Of a stretch of 45,375 nucleotides of DNA, positions 37,735 to 45,375 are shown piece by piece (position 1 is the stretch's first letter; every line of letters begins with the position of its first letter). The stretch covers positions 1 through 45,375 of the forward strand of contig NZ_JAQGNT010000109.1 in NCBI RefSeq assembly GCF_028291725.1, written 5' to 3'. Both the position numbers and the translations under genes were made by a program. This DNA comes from Hydrocarboniphaga sp. Its GTDB lineage: Bacteria > Pseudomonadota > Gammaproteobacteria > Nevskiales > Nevskiaceae. The notes under the pieces were generated by a model. It was not told the DNA's origin. It ran no database searches and saw only the letters and a program-made list of their open reading frames with translations.

Positions 37735-39057
37735 ATGAAATTCGACAACCCGAGTGCCTACCTCGCCAGCGCTGTAGAGGACCCCGTGCAATCGCAATCC
37801 GATCCGCGTTTCGTCAGCCGTCTCACCAAGAGCACGCTTGCGCTGGTCATGGCCGGGGGCCGCGGTTCGCGGCTCGGGCCGATGACGCAGTGGCGCGCCA
37901 AGCCGGCGGTGCCCATCGCCGGCAAGTTCCGGATCATCGACTTCTCGCTGTCCAACTGCATCAACTCCGGCATCCGCCGGATTGGTGTGCTGACCCAGTA
38001 CAAGAGCCATTCGCTGATCCAGCATCTGCAGAAGGCCTGGAGCTTTCTCGGCGGCGAGTTCGGCGAGTTCGTCGAGCTGCTGCCGGCGCAGCAGCGCGTC
38101 GACGAGAACAGCTGGTACATGGGCACCGCCGACGCGGTTTACCAGAACCTGGACATCATCCGCGCCCACGAGCCCAGCCATGTGCTGATCCTGGCCGGCG
38201 ACCACGTCTACAAGATGGACTACGGCCGCATGCTGGCGCACCACGTGGAGAAGGGCGCGCAGATCTCGGTGGGCTGCGTCGAAGTGCCGCTGGTGGAGGC
38301 GAGCGGCTTCGGCGTGATGGACGTCGACAGCGATAGCCGCGTGGTCAAGTTCTCGGAGAAGCCGAAGAACCCCGACTGCATCCCGGGCCGGCCCGACACC
38401 GCGCTGGCGTCGATGGGCATCTACATCTTCGACGCCAGCTACCTGCTCGACCTGCTGACACGCGATGCCGGCATGACCATGTCCAGCCACGATTTCGGCC
38501 ACGACATCATCCCCGCCGCGATCAAGAACGACCGCGTCTACGCCTATGCGCTGCGCGACGTCCATGACCAGAACCGCGCCGGCTACTGGCGCGATGTCGG
38601 CACCATCGACGCCTACTGGAAGGCCAACCTCGAACTCGTCGACGTGGTGCCCGAGCTGAATCTATACGACGACCAGTGGCCGATCTGGACCTATCAGCAG
38701 CAAACGCCGCCGGCCAAGTTCGTGTTCGACGGCCCGCACCAGCGCGGCACCGCGGTCAACTCGATGGTGTCGGGCGGCGCGATCGTGTCCGGCGCCGAGG
38801 TCAATCACTCGGTGCTGTTCTCCAACGTGACCATCGAGCGCGGCAGCATCATCGAAGACTCGGTGATCCTGCCGCGGGTGAAGATCGGCGCCAACTGCAC
38901 GATCCGCAAGGCGGTCATCGACGAGGGCTGCATCATCCCCGAAGGCAGCCAGATCGGTGTCGATCCGGTAGCCGACAAGAAGAACTACCACATGTCGCCC
39001 GGTGGCGTGGTGCTGGTGACGTCCGAAATGCTCGGCCAGCCGCCGATGGTTCGGTGA
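37735..39057 (+). CDS. glgC: glucose-1-phosphate adenylyltransferase
   Basis: A 440-residue enzyme that makes ADP-glucose from ATP and glucose-1-phosphate, the committed and allosterically controlled step of glycogen synthesis. It has [33 protein letters not shown] at about 38-70, [25 protein letters not shown], and substrate motif [11 protein letters not shown]-terminal left-handed beta-helix ([16 protein letters not shown]-type repeats) follows. GGAGGAG eight bases upstream is a strong ribosome site, so high translation is likely. Confidence 0.96.
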   Translation: MKFDNPSAYLASAVEDPVQSQSDPRFVSRLTKSTLALVMAGGRGSRLGPMTQWRAKPAVPIAGKFRIIDFSLSNCINSGIRRIGVLTQYKSHSLIQHLQKAWSFLGGEFGEFVELLPAQQRVDENSWYMGTADAVYQNLDIIRAHEPSHVLILAGDHVYKMDYGRMLAHHVEKGAQISVGCVEVPLVEASGFGVMDVDSDSRVVKFSEKPKNPDCIPGRPDTALASMGIYIFDASYLLDLLTRDAGMTMSSHDFGHDIIPAAIKNDRVYAYALRDVHDQNRAGYWRDVGTIDAYWKANLELVDVVPELNLYDDQWPIWTYQQQTPPAKFVFDGPHQRGTAVNSMVSGGAIVSGAEVNHSVLFSNVTIERGSIIEDSVILPRVKIGANCTIRKAVIDEGCIIPEGSQIGVDPVADKKNYHMSPGGVVLVTSEMLGQPPMVR

Positions 39058-39072
39058 ACGGCCAACGGGCAT

Positions 39073-39103
39073 AAAAAAACCGGCCCCGGAAACGGGGCCG
39101 GTT
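39073..39103 (-). terminator. Rho-independent terminator (strong on the minus strand)
   Basis: An 11-base perfect stem AACCGGCCCCG / CGGGGCCGGTT closes on a GAAA tetraloop. On the minus strand it is followed by TTTTTTTAT, so it ends transcripts of the peptidase gene at 39115. On the plus strand it may also stop glgC reads, but the T-run there is weak. Confidence 0.9.
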
Positions 39104-39114
39104 CGGTTCCAGCA

Positions 39115-40272
39115 TCAGAACGCGGTGATGCCGTTGGGCGTGCCCAGGCCGGTCGGGCCGTCGTAGCCGGTACCGGCGGTGCACAGGTAGGGCACGGTGC
39201 AGCTGCCGTTGCTGCCCGAGGTCACGTCGAACAGCGCGCTGACGTGCGCGTAAGGATCGCTGCCGTAGTTCACCGCGCCGCCATTGGCGCCGTAGACACC
39301 GCCGATCAAGGGCGCCGCGACGCTGGTGCCGCCGAACACCAGCCAGGCCGATCTACGCGCCGTCGACGGGCCGTAGACCGCGACGCCGGTGTTCGGATCA
39401 GCCACCGCCGACACGTCGGCGAGGCTGCGCATCGTGCAGCCGGTATCTAGCTGCCAGCTCGGCTTCGCATAAGTTGTGCTGCAACCGCTGCCGGCGCCGC
39501 TCCAGGCGGTCTCGGTCCAGCCGCGGCTGTTGCTGGCGGTCACCAGATGCGTGCCGCCGACCGCGGTGACATGCGGCGAGGACGCGGGGAACTGCACGCC
39601 GTAGCCGCTATCGCCGGTGCTGACGGTAACCGCAACGCCCGGATGGTTGTAGGCGGACTCGTAGCTGGTGCTGCCGGATTCGCCGCCGCCGTAGCTGTTG
39701 CTGATTACATGCGCGCCGAATGCGGCGGCGGTGTTCACTGCTGCCGCGAGGTTCGCGAAGCTCGAGGAGTTGCCTTCGACCAGCAGCAGCTTGCAGTTCG
39801 GGCACATCGCGCTGGCCATGTCGAGATCCAGTGCGGTTTCCTGCGACCAGCCGGTGTTGGTCTTCGGATACGGTCCGGCGCTGCCGCTTTGGTTGAGCTT
39901 CTGGAAGCAGCCGTTGGCGGTGGTGCAGGCGGGCAGGCCATAGGTCGAGCGATACGTCGCCAGATCGCTTTCGGCATTCGGATAGCCGTAGGCGTCGACG
40001 ATGGCGACGATCGTGGTCGAGCTGCCGGTGGCGGTGATCTTGTATGCCGAGCGCAGATCGCTGGGGCCGTAGCCCGACGGTGTCTTGGTTTCGAGCAGGT
40101 TGCCGGCGTTGTCGACTACGACGTGCGAATGGCAGCGTGCCATGCGTTCTTCGGAGATCGCCGGGCAAACCGCGATGTGCCGCACACGCTCGGGCGCTGC
40201 ATGCGCAGCACTCGCCGCCATCATGGCCGCCGCGGCCACTCCCTTGAGTAACAGTTTTGTAACGGTTCGCAT
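39115..40272 (-). CDS. sedolisin-like (S53) exported serine peptidase
   Basis: A 385-residue S53-type enzyme. The signal peptide is MRTVTKLLLKGVAAAAMMAASAAHA. Catalytic residues are visible: Glu145 and Asp149 in WSQETALDLDMA, Asp221 in VSTGDSGYG as oxyanion residue, and Ser317 in FGGTSVAAPLIGG. The propeptide is very short (about 40 residues before SGYGPSDLRSAYKI) compared with the roughly 190 of classical members. Paired Cys in both halves suggest an extracellular disulphide-bonded enzyme. GGGAG nine bases upstream fixes the start, ruling out a longer N-terminus. S53 enzymes are usually acid-active. Confidence 0.88.
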   Translation of the reverse strand: MRTVTKLLLKGVAAAAMMAASAAHAAPERVRHIAVCPAISEERMARCHSHVVVDNAGNLLETKTPSGYGPSDLRSAYKITATGSSTTIVAIVDAYGYPNAESDLATYRSTYGLPACTTANGCFQKLNQSGSAGPYPKTNTGWSQETALDLDMASAMCPNCKLLLVEGNSSSFANLAAAVNTAAAFGAHVISNSYGGGESGSTSYESAYNHPGVAVTVSTGDSGYGVQFPASSPHVTAVGGTHLVTASNSRGWTETAWSGAGSGCSTTYAKPSWQLDTGCTMRSLADVSAVADPNTGVAVYGPSTARRSAWLVFGGTSVAAPLIGGVYGANGGAVNYGSDPYAHVSALFDVTSGSNGSCTVPYLCTAGTGYDGPTGLGTPNGITAF

Positions 40273-40400
40273 CGAAATATCTCCCTGAAATCGATAAGAA
40301 AAGGTGTCGCAACCGATCAAGGCTAACACCGCTGAAGCCGATTTCCCTGGGGAAAAACCCTAGCAAGCGATCAAACGGCGATGCGATGCGCCGATCCTGA

Positions 40401-42938
40401 TCACAACCAGATCATCAAACCGAGCTCGAAGCGATGCGCCTGCGCCGCGTGCCGCGGATACGCGCGGATCTGATAGTGCTGCAGGCCGGTCAAGGGCTCG
40501 AGTTCGGTCTCAAACAGGCCCTCCTTGCCCGGCTTCAAAGTCAGCACCTGCTCGACCTGGAATCGGCCCTGCGCATCGACACGTCCGACCCGGTATTCGA
40601 CGACCAGGTCGTCGACGCTCAGACCATTGAGCTGGGCCTGCACGCGCAAGGCCAGGCGCTCGCCGGTCGCCACCACGCTGGCCGGGGTCGCGGCCAGGCG
40701 CAGCGACACTCCGGGCCAGGCGTCCAGTACAAGCCGCTTCCACCGCGACAACTCGCGCGCGGCCTTGCTGTCGCCGGCGCTCAGGCGCGCCGCGGCTCGG
40801 GACGCCGGCGCGTAATAGCCGCGCACGTAGTCGACCACCTGGCGCGATGAGTTGAAGCGCGGGATCAGGCTCTTCATCGAATTGCGCGACAGGCGCAGCC
40901 ATTCGTCCGAGTAGCCGTCGCCGGCACCGTGGTAATAGCGCGCCGCGACCTCGTGCTCGAGCAGGTCGAGCAGCTGGCGCGATTCCTCGGCGTCGCGGAT
41001 GTTCGGGTCGAGCACCGGCTGAATCGCGAAGCCGTTCTGGTTCGGCTCGGGCTGGTAGCCCTCGGCCCACCAGCCGTCCATCACCGACAGGTTGACCACG
41101 CCGTTGATGCCGGCCTTCTCGCCGGACGTGCCGCTGGCTTCCTGCGGATATTCGGGGTTGTTGAGCCAGACATCGCAGCCCTGCACCAGGTTGCGCGCCA
41201 GCAGCATGTCGTAGCCCTCGACCATGAACAGCCGGCCGATGAACCCGGGCTTCAGCGACATCTCGTGCAGCTGGCGGATCAGGTCCTGGCCCGGCTGGTC
41301 CTTCGGATGCGCCTTGCCGGCAAAGATCAGGATCGCCGGACGCTGCGGATCGTTGAGCAGCTTCGACAGCCGCGCCGGATCGCGCAAGATCAGCGTCGCG
41401 CGCTTGTAGGTCGCAAAGCGCCGCGCGAAGCCCAGCACCAGGGTGCGCGTCTCATGCGTGCGGATGTGCTGCGTCGCCTGCGCGATCAGCGCCTCGGGTA
41501 GCTCGTTGCGGCGGTGCTGGCGGGTGATGCGCTCGTTGATGTCGATCAGCAGATCGCGCTTGAGCTGGCGGCGCACCGCGCGGAAGCGATGATCCGGGAT
41601 CTCGTCCAGCCGCTGCCAGTAATCGACGTCGAGCAGCTTGTTGCGCCAGCCGCGCAGCGCGTCGTGGAACAGCTGCGTCCAGGCGCGTGCGATGAAGGTC
41701 GGCAGATGCACGCCGTTGGTGACCGAGCCGATCGGATTCTCCTCCGGCGTGATCTGCGGCCACAGGCTGCGTTCCATCATGCTGGCGACGCCGCCATGGA
41801 TCTTGGAAACGCCGTTGTGAAAGCGCGATCCGCGCAGTGCCAGCGCGGTCATGTTGAAGCGCGTTTCGCCGTGCCCGTCGGCGCCCAGGCGGAGCAGGCG
41901 ACTCTCGTCGGTGCCGAACTGCGGCAACAGCTGCTGGAAGAACCAGTTCACCTGCGCATGATGAAAAATATCGTGTCCGGCCGGTACTGGCGTATGCGTG
42001 GTGAACACCGTGCCCGCGGCGATCTCCTCCAGCGCCGCTTCGAAATCCAGGCCCTGGGCAACCCGTTCGCGCACCCGCTCCAGGATCATGAAAGCCGCAT
42101 GGCCTTCGTTGATGTGCCAGGCGCTCGGCGCAAGACCGAGCGCGCGCAGCGCGCGCACGCCGCCGACACCGAGCACGATCTCCTGCTGGATGCGCGTATC
42201 GGTATTGCCGCCGTAGAGCTGGAAGGTGATCGAGCGATCCGCGTCGCTGTTCTCGGGCAGATCGGAGTCGAGCAGGTACAGCGCGATATGGCCGACATCG
42301 GCGCGCCAGACCCGCAGCTGCACGATGCGATCGGCGATCGGCACCGACACACGCACCTCGGTGCCGCGAGCGTCGAGCGCGATGCTGATCGGCAGCTCGT
42401 CGAAGTTCGCGGTCTGCGGCGTCGCCACCTGGTGGCCGAGTGCGTCGATGGTCTGGTTGAAATAGCCTTCGCGATACAGCAGGCCCACCGCGACGAAGGG
42501 CACGCCCAGGTCGCTGGCGGCCTTGCAGTGGTCGCCGGCCAGGATGCCGAGGCCGCCGGAATAGATCGGCAGTGATTCGTGCAAGCCGAATTCGGCGCAG
42601 AAATAGGCGACCAGGTCACGGCCCGGCTGCAGATGCTCGAGCACCTCGGGCTTGGGATCGGATGCCAGATACGAGTCGTGCGAGGCCAGCGCGCCGTTGT
42701 AGTCCTGCAGAAAATCGTCGTCGTCGGCCGCGGCCTCGAGCACGCTCTGCGACACCCGGCGCAGGAACAGCTTCGGGTTGTTGCCGCAGGTGCGCCACAG
42801 ATCCTTGTCGAGCCGCCAGAACACGCCGCGGATGTCGCGGTCCCAGCTGTACATCAGGTTGGAGGCCAGATCCGTCAGCCGGCTCAACGCGGCCGGAATC
42901 TGCGGCCTCAGTTCGAGGCGGAAAAGCGTGCCGGGCAT
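40401..42938 (-). CDS. glgP: alpha-glucan phosphorylase (short, DUF3417-type)
   Basis: An 845-residue GT35 phosphorylase that releases glucose-1-phosphate from glycogen. The N-terminal DUF3417-type region opens with LTDLASNLMYSWDRDIRGVF. Then come CAEFGLHESLPIYSGGLGILAGDH, WHINEGHAAF, and TTHTPVPAGHD. The PLP site is Lys608 in SGTSGEKAGINGVVNLSVMDGWW; the usual GMK reads GEK here. It is the Thermotoga/actinobacterial-type enzyme rather than the E. coli MalP type, and has an extra C-terminal beta domain (about 720-845). AGGAG seven bases upstream supports the start. Confidence 0.94.
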   Translation of the reverse strand: MPGTLFRLELRPQIPAALSRLTDLASNLMYSWDRDIRGVFWRLDKDLWRTCGNNPKLFLRRVSQSVLEAAADDDDFLQDYNGALASHDSYLASDPKPEVLEHLQPGRDLVAYFCAEFGLHESLPIYSGGLGILAGDHCKAASDLGVPFVAVGLLYREGYFNQTIDALGHQVATPQTANFDELPISIALDARGTEVRVSVPIADRIVQLRVWRADVGHIALYLLDSDLPENSDADRSITFQLYGGNTDTRIQQEIVLGVGGVRALRALGLAPSAWHINEGHAAFMILERVRERVAQGLDFEAALEEIAAGTVFTTHTPVPAGHDIFHHAQVNWFFQQLLPQFGTDESRLLRLGADGHGETRFNMTALALRGSRFHNGVSKIHGGVASMMERSLWPQITPEENPIGSVTNGVHLPTFIARAWTQLFHDALRGWRNKLLDVDYWQRLDEIPDHRFRAVRRQLKRDLLIDINERITRQHRRNELPEALIAQATQHIRTHETRTLVLGFARRFATYKRATLILRDPARLSKLLNDPQRPAILIFAGKAHPKDQPGQDLIRQLHEMSLKPGFIGRLFMVEGYDMLLARNLVQGCDVWLNNPEYPQEASGTSGEKAGINGVVNLSVMDGWWAEGYQPEPNQNGFAIQPVLDPNIRDAEESRQLLDLLEHEVAARYYHGAGDGYSDEWLRLSRNSMKSLIPRFNSSRQVVDYVRGYYAPASRAAARLSAGDSKAARELSRWKRLVLDAWPGVSLRLAATPASVVATGERLALRVQAQLNGLSVDDLVVEYRVGRVDAQGRFQVEQVLTLKPGKEGLFETELEPLTGLQHYQIRAYPRHAAQAHRFELGLMIWL

Positions 42939-43043
42939 GGTGTGCTCCTGGTTCTTATTCTTGGCCGAGGTCCAGTTTAGCCCGCGTTCGCCTGGGCCCG
43001 CGTTGACCTGGACTCGCGGGCACCTGCCGGCAAGCTTCGCCGC

Positions 43044-43778
43044 TCAGCGGCGCAGCGTCCCCGGTGCGACATTGAGCTGTTGCAGGCGTGCATCCAGTAA
43101 GCCCGGGAAGCGGCCGTACCAGCTTGCATTGAGCGGCGAGGGATGCGGCAGCGGATACAGGCGAAACTCTCGAGCCACGCCATCGCCGGCGGCTAGCGTG
43201 ATGCTGATCGCTTCGCTGAAGCGGTCTTCGCGCAGCCAGAACGCATCGAGTTTTTCGCGCGTCTCGCGTGACTGCAGCAGGCCGAACCACAGAAAAGCTT
43301 CACGGCCCAGTGTGATCAGGCTGTCGCCCCGCCATTGTTCGATCAGCAGCCGCGCCACCGACGGTTGAAAGCGCTGCTTGATCCGCGTCGACCAGGCCTT
43401 GTTGCCGAACGGCTTGTACGGAACCGTATTGGCCCAGTAGAAATCGCGGCCGATTTCGCGCGACGCGGCAAAGTCAGGCAGCAGCTTGCCGGCGTGCAGC
43501 GCGCGATACAGCGCGCGTCGCACCAGCTGGCCGCCGGCACCGATGAAGGGCTCGCCGTGCTGCACCTCGTCGCGGCCCGGATCGCGGCCGAAGAAACCGA
43601 CACGGCTATCGTCCGGCCCCAGGCCGAGTATCGGTTCCAGCGGGTCCTTGCCGAAGCGCTGGTAGACCTCGACGTCGATGCCCTCGGTCTGTGCGGCAAG
43701 TTCGCGGAAGCGGGCGTGGATCGGTGTCGGAATCGCGGGTGATGGAGTCGCCACAGACGAAGTTTTTGGTGGGTTCAT
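43044..43778 (-). CDS. uracil-DNA glycosylase superfamily protein
   Basis: A 244-residue protein with motifs of the family 4/5-like UDG superfamily: VGFFGRDPGRDEVQHGEPFIGAGGQLVRRAL (about 60-90), WANTVPYKP (about 115-123), and the late YPLPHPSPLNASWYGRFPGLL. The GxDPG-x-DE and HPSP motifs fit, although the first lacks the exact catalytic Asp of classical UDG. No four-Cys Fe-S set typical of family 4 is seen. A role in removing damaged bases is likely. ATG at 43778 is used; a GTG one codon earlier is possible. Confidence 0.82.
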   Translation of the reverse strand: MNPPKTSSVATPSPAIPTPIHARFRELAAQTEGIDVEVYQRFGKDPLEPILGLGPDDSRVGFFGRDPGRDEVQHGEPFIGAGGQLVRRALYRALHAGKLLPDFAASREIGRDFYWANTVPYKPFGNKAWSTRIKQRFQPSVARLLIEQWRGDSLITLGREAFLWFGLLQSRETREKLDAFWLREDRFSEAISITLAAGDGVAREFRLYPLPHPSPLNASWYGRFPGLLDARLQQLNVAPGTLRR

Positions 43779-43803
43779 CACAGCGATAGTTAATAAGCAG
43801 CGC

Positions 43804-43882
43804 GTAGGTTGGGGTGAGCGCAGCGAACCCCAACATGAAGTCCGTGCCGATGTTGGGGTTCGCTGCGCTCACCCCAACCTAC
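43804..43882. repeat. REP/BIME-like inverted repeat, family A, copy 7
   Basis: A complete copy with GTAGG/CCTAC ends and the TTCGCTGCGCTC arm variant on the right. It lies between two minus-strand genes, downstream of the 56-residue membrane protein and upstream of the UDG-like gene. Confidence 0.93.
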
Positions 43883-43904
43883 TCAGCTACAGAAGCTGTG
43901 CAGT

Positions 43905-44075
43905 TTAGGACGGATCCTTGGTCCGTGTACGCGTGGCGCCGGTGAACAGCGCGATGCCGAGCAGGATCGTGCAGCCGATCGCGATGTACATCGTTGGCAC
44001 GCCGGCGACGACCAGCGCCCAGGCGATGCCGCCGATGAAGATCAAAAAGCCGATGAGATAGATCGCTAATGACAT
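43905..44075 (-). CDS. small inner-membrane protein, 56 residues
   Basis: Two hydrophobic helices are visible: LAIYLIGFLIFIGGIAWALVV and TMYIAIGCTILLGIALFTG, ending in the charged tail ATRTRTKDPS. GAGG five bases upstream supports MSLAIYLIG; the longer open frame upstream is not protein-like and overlaps the mltA leader. The loop VAGVPTMY is short, so it forms a hairpin in the membrane. Similar tiny two-helix proteins are common and uncharacterised. Confidence 0.72.
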   Translation of the reverse strand: MSLAIYLIGFLIFIGGIAWALVVAGVPTMYIAIGCTILLGIALFTGATRTRTKDPS

Positions 44076-44227
44076 GGTCGCCTCGATGGACGGAGTGATG
44101 AGAGCCCATTTTGCAAAGCCAGGCTGAACGCCTGCCGCGGCGGCGCCGAATGTCATACGCCATGCGGCGGATAGCGCCGCGCCTGGGCCGCTCCCACACT
44201 CGCCGCGCAACCAATCGGAGCGGCGCC

Positions 44228-45375
44228 ATGCCCAAGTCTGTGATCGATCCCGTGGTGGCCCGCCGTTTGTTGATCGGCAGCGGCGCTGCCTTGTTGGCCC
44301 TATTCGCCGGCTGCGCCGCGCAGCCGGCCGCCGCACCGGCGGGCAGCGACAGCGGCGCACTGCCGGCGTCCGCCGCAGCCGGCGGCGCCACGATGGTCAA
44401 GGGCGCGGCGGCGTCGCACACCGTCGCCGCAGCCGGCGGCGAACTCGGCGCACCGTTTGAAACCAAGTACGCGCGCTTCGAGCCGGCGCCGTTCACGCAG
44501 GTGCCGGGCTGGTCCGACGACACGCAGGGCGAAGGCCTGGCCGCGTTCCGCCAGTCCTGCGCCGCGCTGCGCAGGAAGCCGGTGTGGACCGAGCTGTGCG
44601 CCAAAAGCGATCAGCTCGATCCGCAGCTGGCCGGAGTCTGGCGCCAGTTCTTCGAGCAGAATTTCCGCGCGTATTCGGTGCAGCAGCTGGACCGTTCGGC
44701 CGACGGCCTGATCACCGGCTACTACGAGCCGCAGCTCAACGGCAGCCGCAAGCCGACTCCGCGCTATGCCTACCCGGTTTACGGTACGCCTTCGGACCTG
44801 ATGTTCGTCGACGCCAAGGGCATTACCGGCAGCGCACGCCAGTGGTTCCGCAACGACGATCGCCTGCTGTTGCCGGCGATCCCCGGCGCCAGCGGTGCGC
44901 GCGAATACGCGGTGCAGCTCGGCGACACCGATCCCGGCATCCGCGACAAGAAATTCCGCGTGCGCATCGAAGGCGAGGGCGCGAATGCTTTGATCCTGCC
45001 GTACTGGTCGCGGCAGCAGATCGAGACGCGCGAGATGCGCGCGCCGGTGTTCGCCTGGGTCGACGATCCGTATGCGCTGTACTCGATGCAGATCCAGGGC
45101 TCGGGCAAGATCAAGCTGCCCAGCGGCGAGATCGTACGCGTCGCCTACGGTGAACAGAACGGCTACGCCTTCCTGCCGCGCGGCAAGCCCGAAGAGACGG
45201 CGATGGTCGCCGGCGCGGCGAAGACGCGCGGCCTGCATATCGCCGATGCGCCTGTGCCGTCATCCGCAGGGCCCGCGGCCGCCGCGCAGAACAGCGAGGT
45301 CGCCGACATCATTGCGTCGCTGAAGAGTAAGCCCGGCGCCGCGCGCCCGGCGGCAGCGCCGGCCGCTGCGCCGCC
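44228..45375 (+). CDS. mltA: membrane-bound lytic transglycosylase A, 5' part only
   Basis: The first 382 codons of a lipoprotein lytic transglycosylase that cuts peptidoglycan glycan strands. The signal ends in lipobox LFAGC (Cys29), followed by a Gly/Ala-rich spacer to about 80. The MltA domain has GEGLAAFRQSCAALRRKPVW, ITGYYEPQLNGSR (about 163-175) and MQIQGSGKIKLPSGE (about 284-298). After GYAFLPRGKPEE an Ala/Pro-rich stretch (about 345-382) appears where relatives continue to the catalytic 3D domain. That domain, with its Asp, would lie beyond the window. GGAG seven bases upstream supports the start. The gene is open at the window edge, not truncated. Confidence 0.9.
   Translation, partial: MPKSVIDPVVARRLLIGSGAALLALFAGCAAQPAAAPAGSDSGALPASAAAGGATMVKGAAASHTVAAAGGELGAPFETKYARFEPAPFTQVPGWSDDTQGEGLAAFRQSCAALRRKPVWTELCAKSDQLDPQLAGVWRQFFEQNFRAYSVQQLDRSADGLITGYYEPQLNGSRKPTPRYAYPVYGTPSDLMFVDAKGITGSARQWFRNDDRLLLPAIPGASGAREYAVQLGDTDPGIRDKKFRVRIEGEGANALILPYWSRQQIETREMRAPVFAWVDDPYALYSMQIQGSGKIKLPSGEIVRVAYGEQNGYAFLPRGKPEETAMVAGAAKTRGLHIADAPVPSSAGPAAAAQNSEVADIIASLKSKPGAARPAAAPAAAP

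Noticed and set aside
44102-44227. Longer 151-codon reading of the 56-residue membrane protein
   Set aside because: The upstream part is Arg-rich, antisense to mltA and its leader, while a good ribosome site precedes the short start.

Overview
This is a GC-rich chromosomal segment of a gammaproteobacterium. The metG/rnfB/nth and mrp/dcd neighbourhoods, the single rnfB lacking the rest of an rnf operon, and many GTAG-type palindromes point to the Xanthomonadales/Nevskiales area. That placement is an inference and not firm to genus. No rRNA, tRNA, CRISPR array, phage or transposase gene was seen. Nearly all space is coding, and most intergenic gaps hold palindromic repeats.

Layout. (1) 0.1-11.6 kb: two paralogous LCAD/IVD-like acyl-CoA dehydrogenases (177-1334 and 10445-11587, both minus) bracket a probable 5-oxoproline module. 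That module is a fused 5-oxoprolinase followed by DUF969, DUF979 and DUF2891 genes with overlapping ends. An HxlR regulator with a divergent secreted protein, and a secreted protein made of two copies of one repeat, follow. (2) 11.6-16.6 kb, all minus: metG, rnfB and nth, with a small secreted protein coupled to nth. A FitAB/VapBC-type toxin-antitoxin pair, a broken 5' stump of a DNA methyltransferase gene and two palindromic elements interrupt the rnfB-nth junction. (3) 16.7-21.4 kb: a MarR-controlled tripartite efflux operon (outer-membrane factor, EmrA-like, EmrB-like). (4) 21.5-26.0 kb, minus: two tandem PPC-like secreted proteins, a small sulfotransferase and a secreted protein of unknown role. 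(5) 26.2-32.4 kb: mrp; a divergent LysE/MocR pair with two operator-like repeats; a large fusion of a papain-like protease with an alpha/beta hydrolase; dcd. (6) 32.4-43 kb: glycogen metabolism (glgA, glgB, glgC, glgP) interleaved with two exported hydrolases, a serine hydrolase and a sedolisin-like peptidase. (7) 43-45.4 kb: a uracil-DNA glycosylase family protein, a 56-residue membrane protein and the first part of mltA, which runs off the window.

How the genes work together: glgC makes ADP-glucose, glgA polymerises it, glgB branches it and glgP degrades the polymer. The 5-oxoprolinase block probably imports and opens pyroglutamate. The MarR operon is a self-regulated drug or metabolite exporter. 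The core order metG-mrp-dcd and metG-rnfB-nth looks like an ancestral backbone split by accessory blocks.

The most striking non-gene signal is a set of inverted-repeat elements whose ends read GTAGG...CCTAC. In four unrelated genes (5-oxoprolinase, second acyl-CoA dehydrogenase, nth, glgB) the TAG stop codon is the TAG of that terminus. A different repeat lies in frame inside metG, between the synthetase core and its C-terminal tRNA-binding domain.
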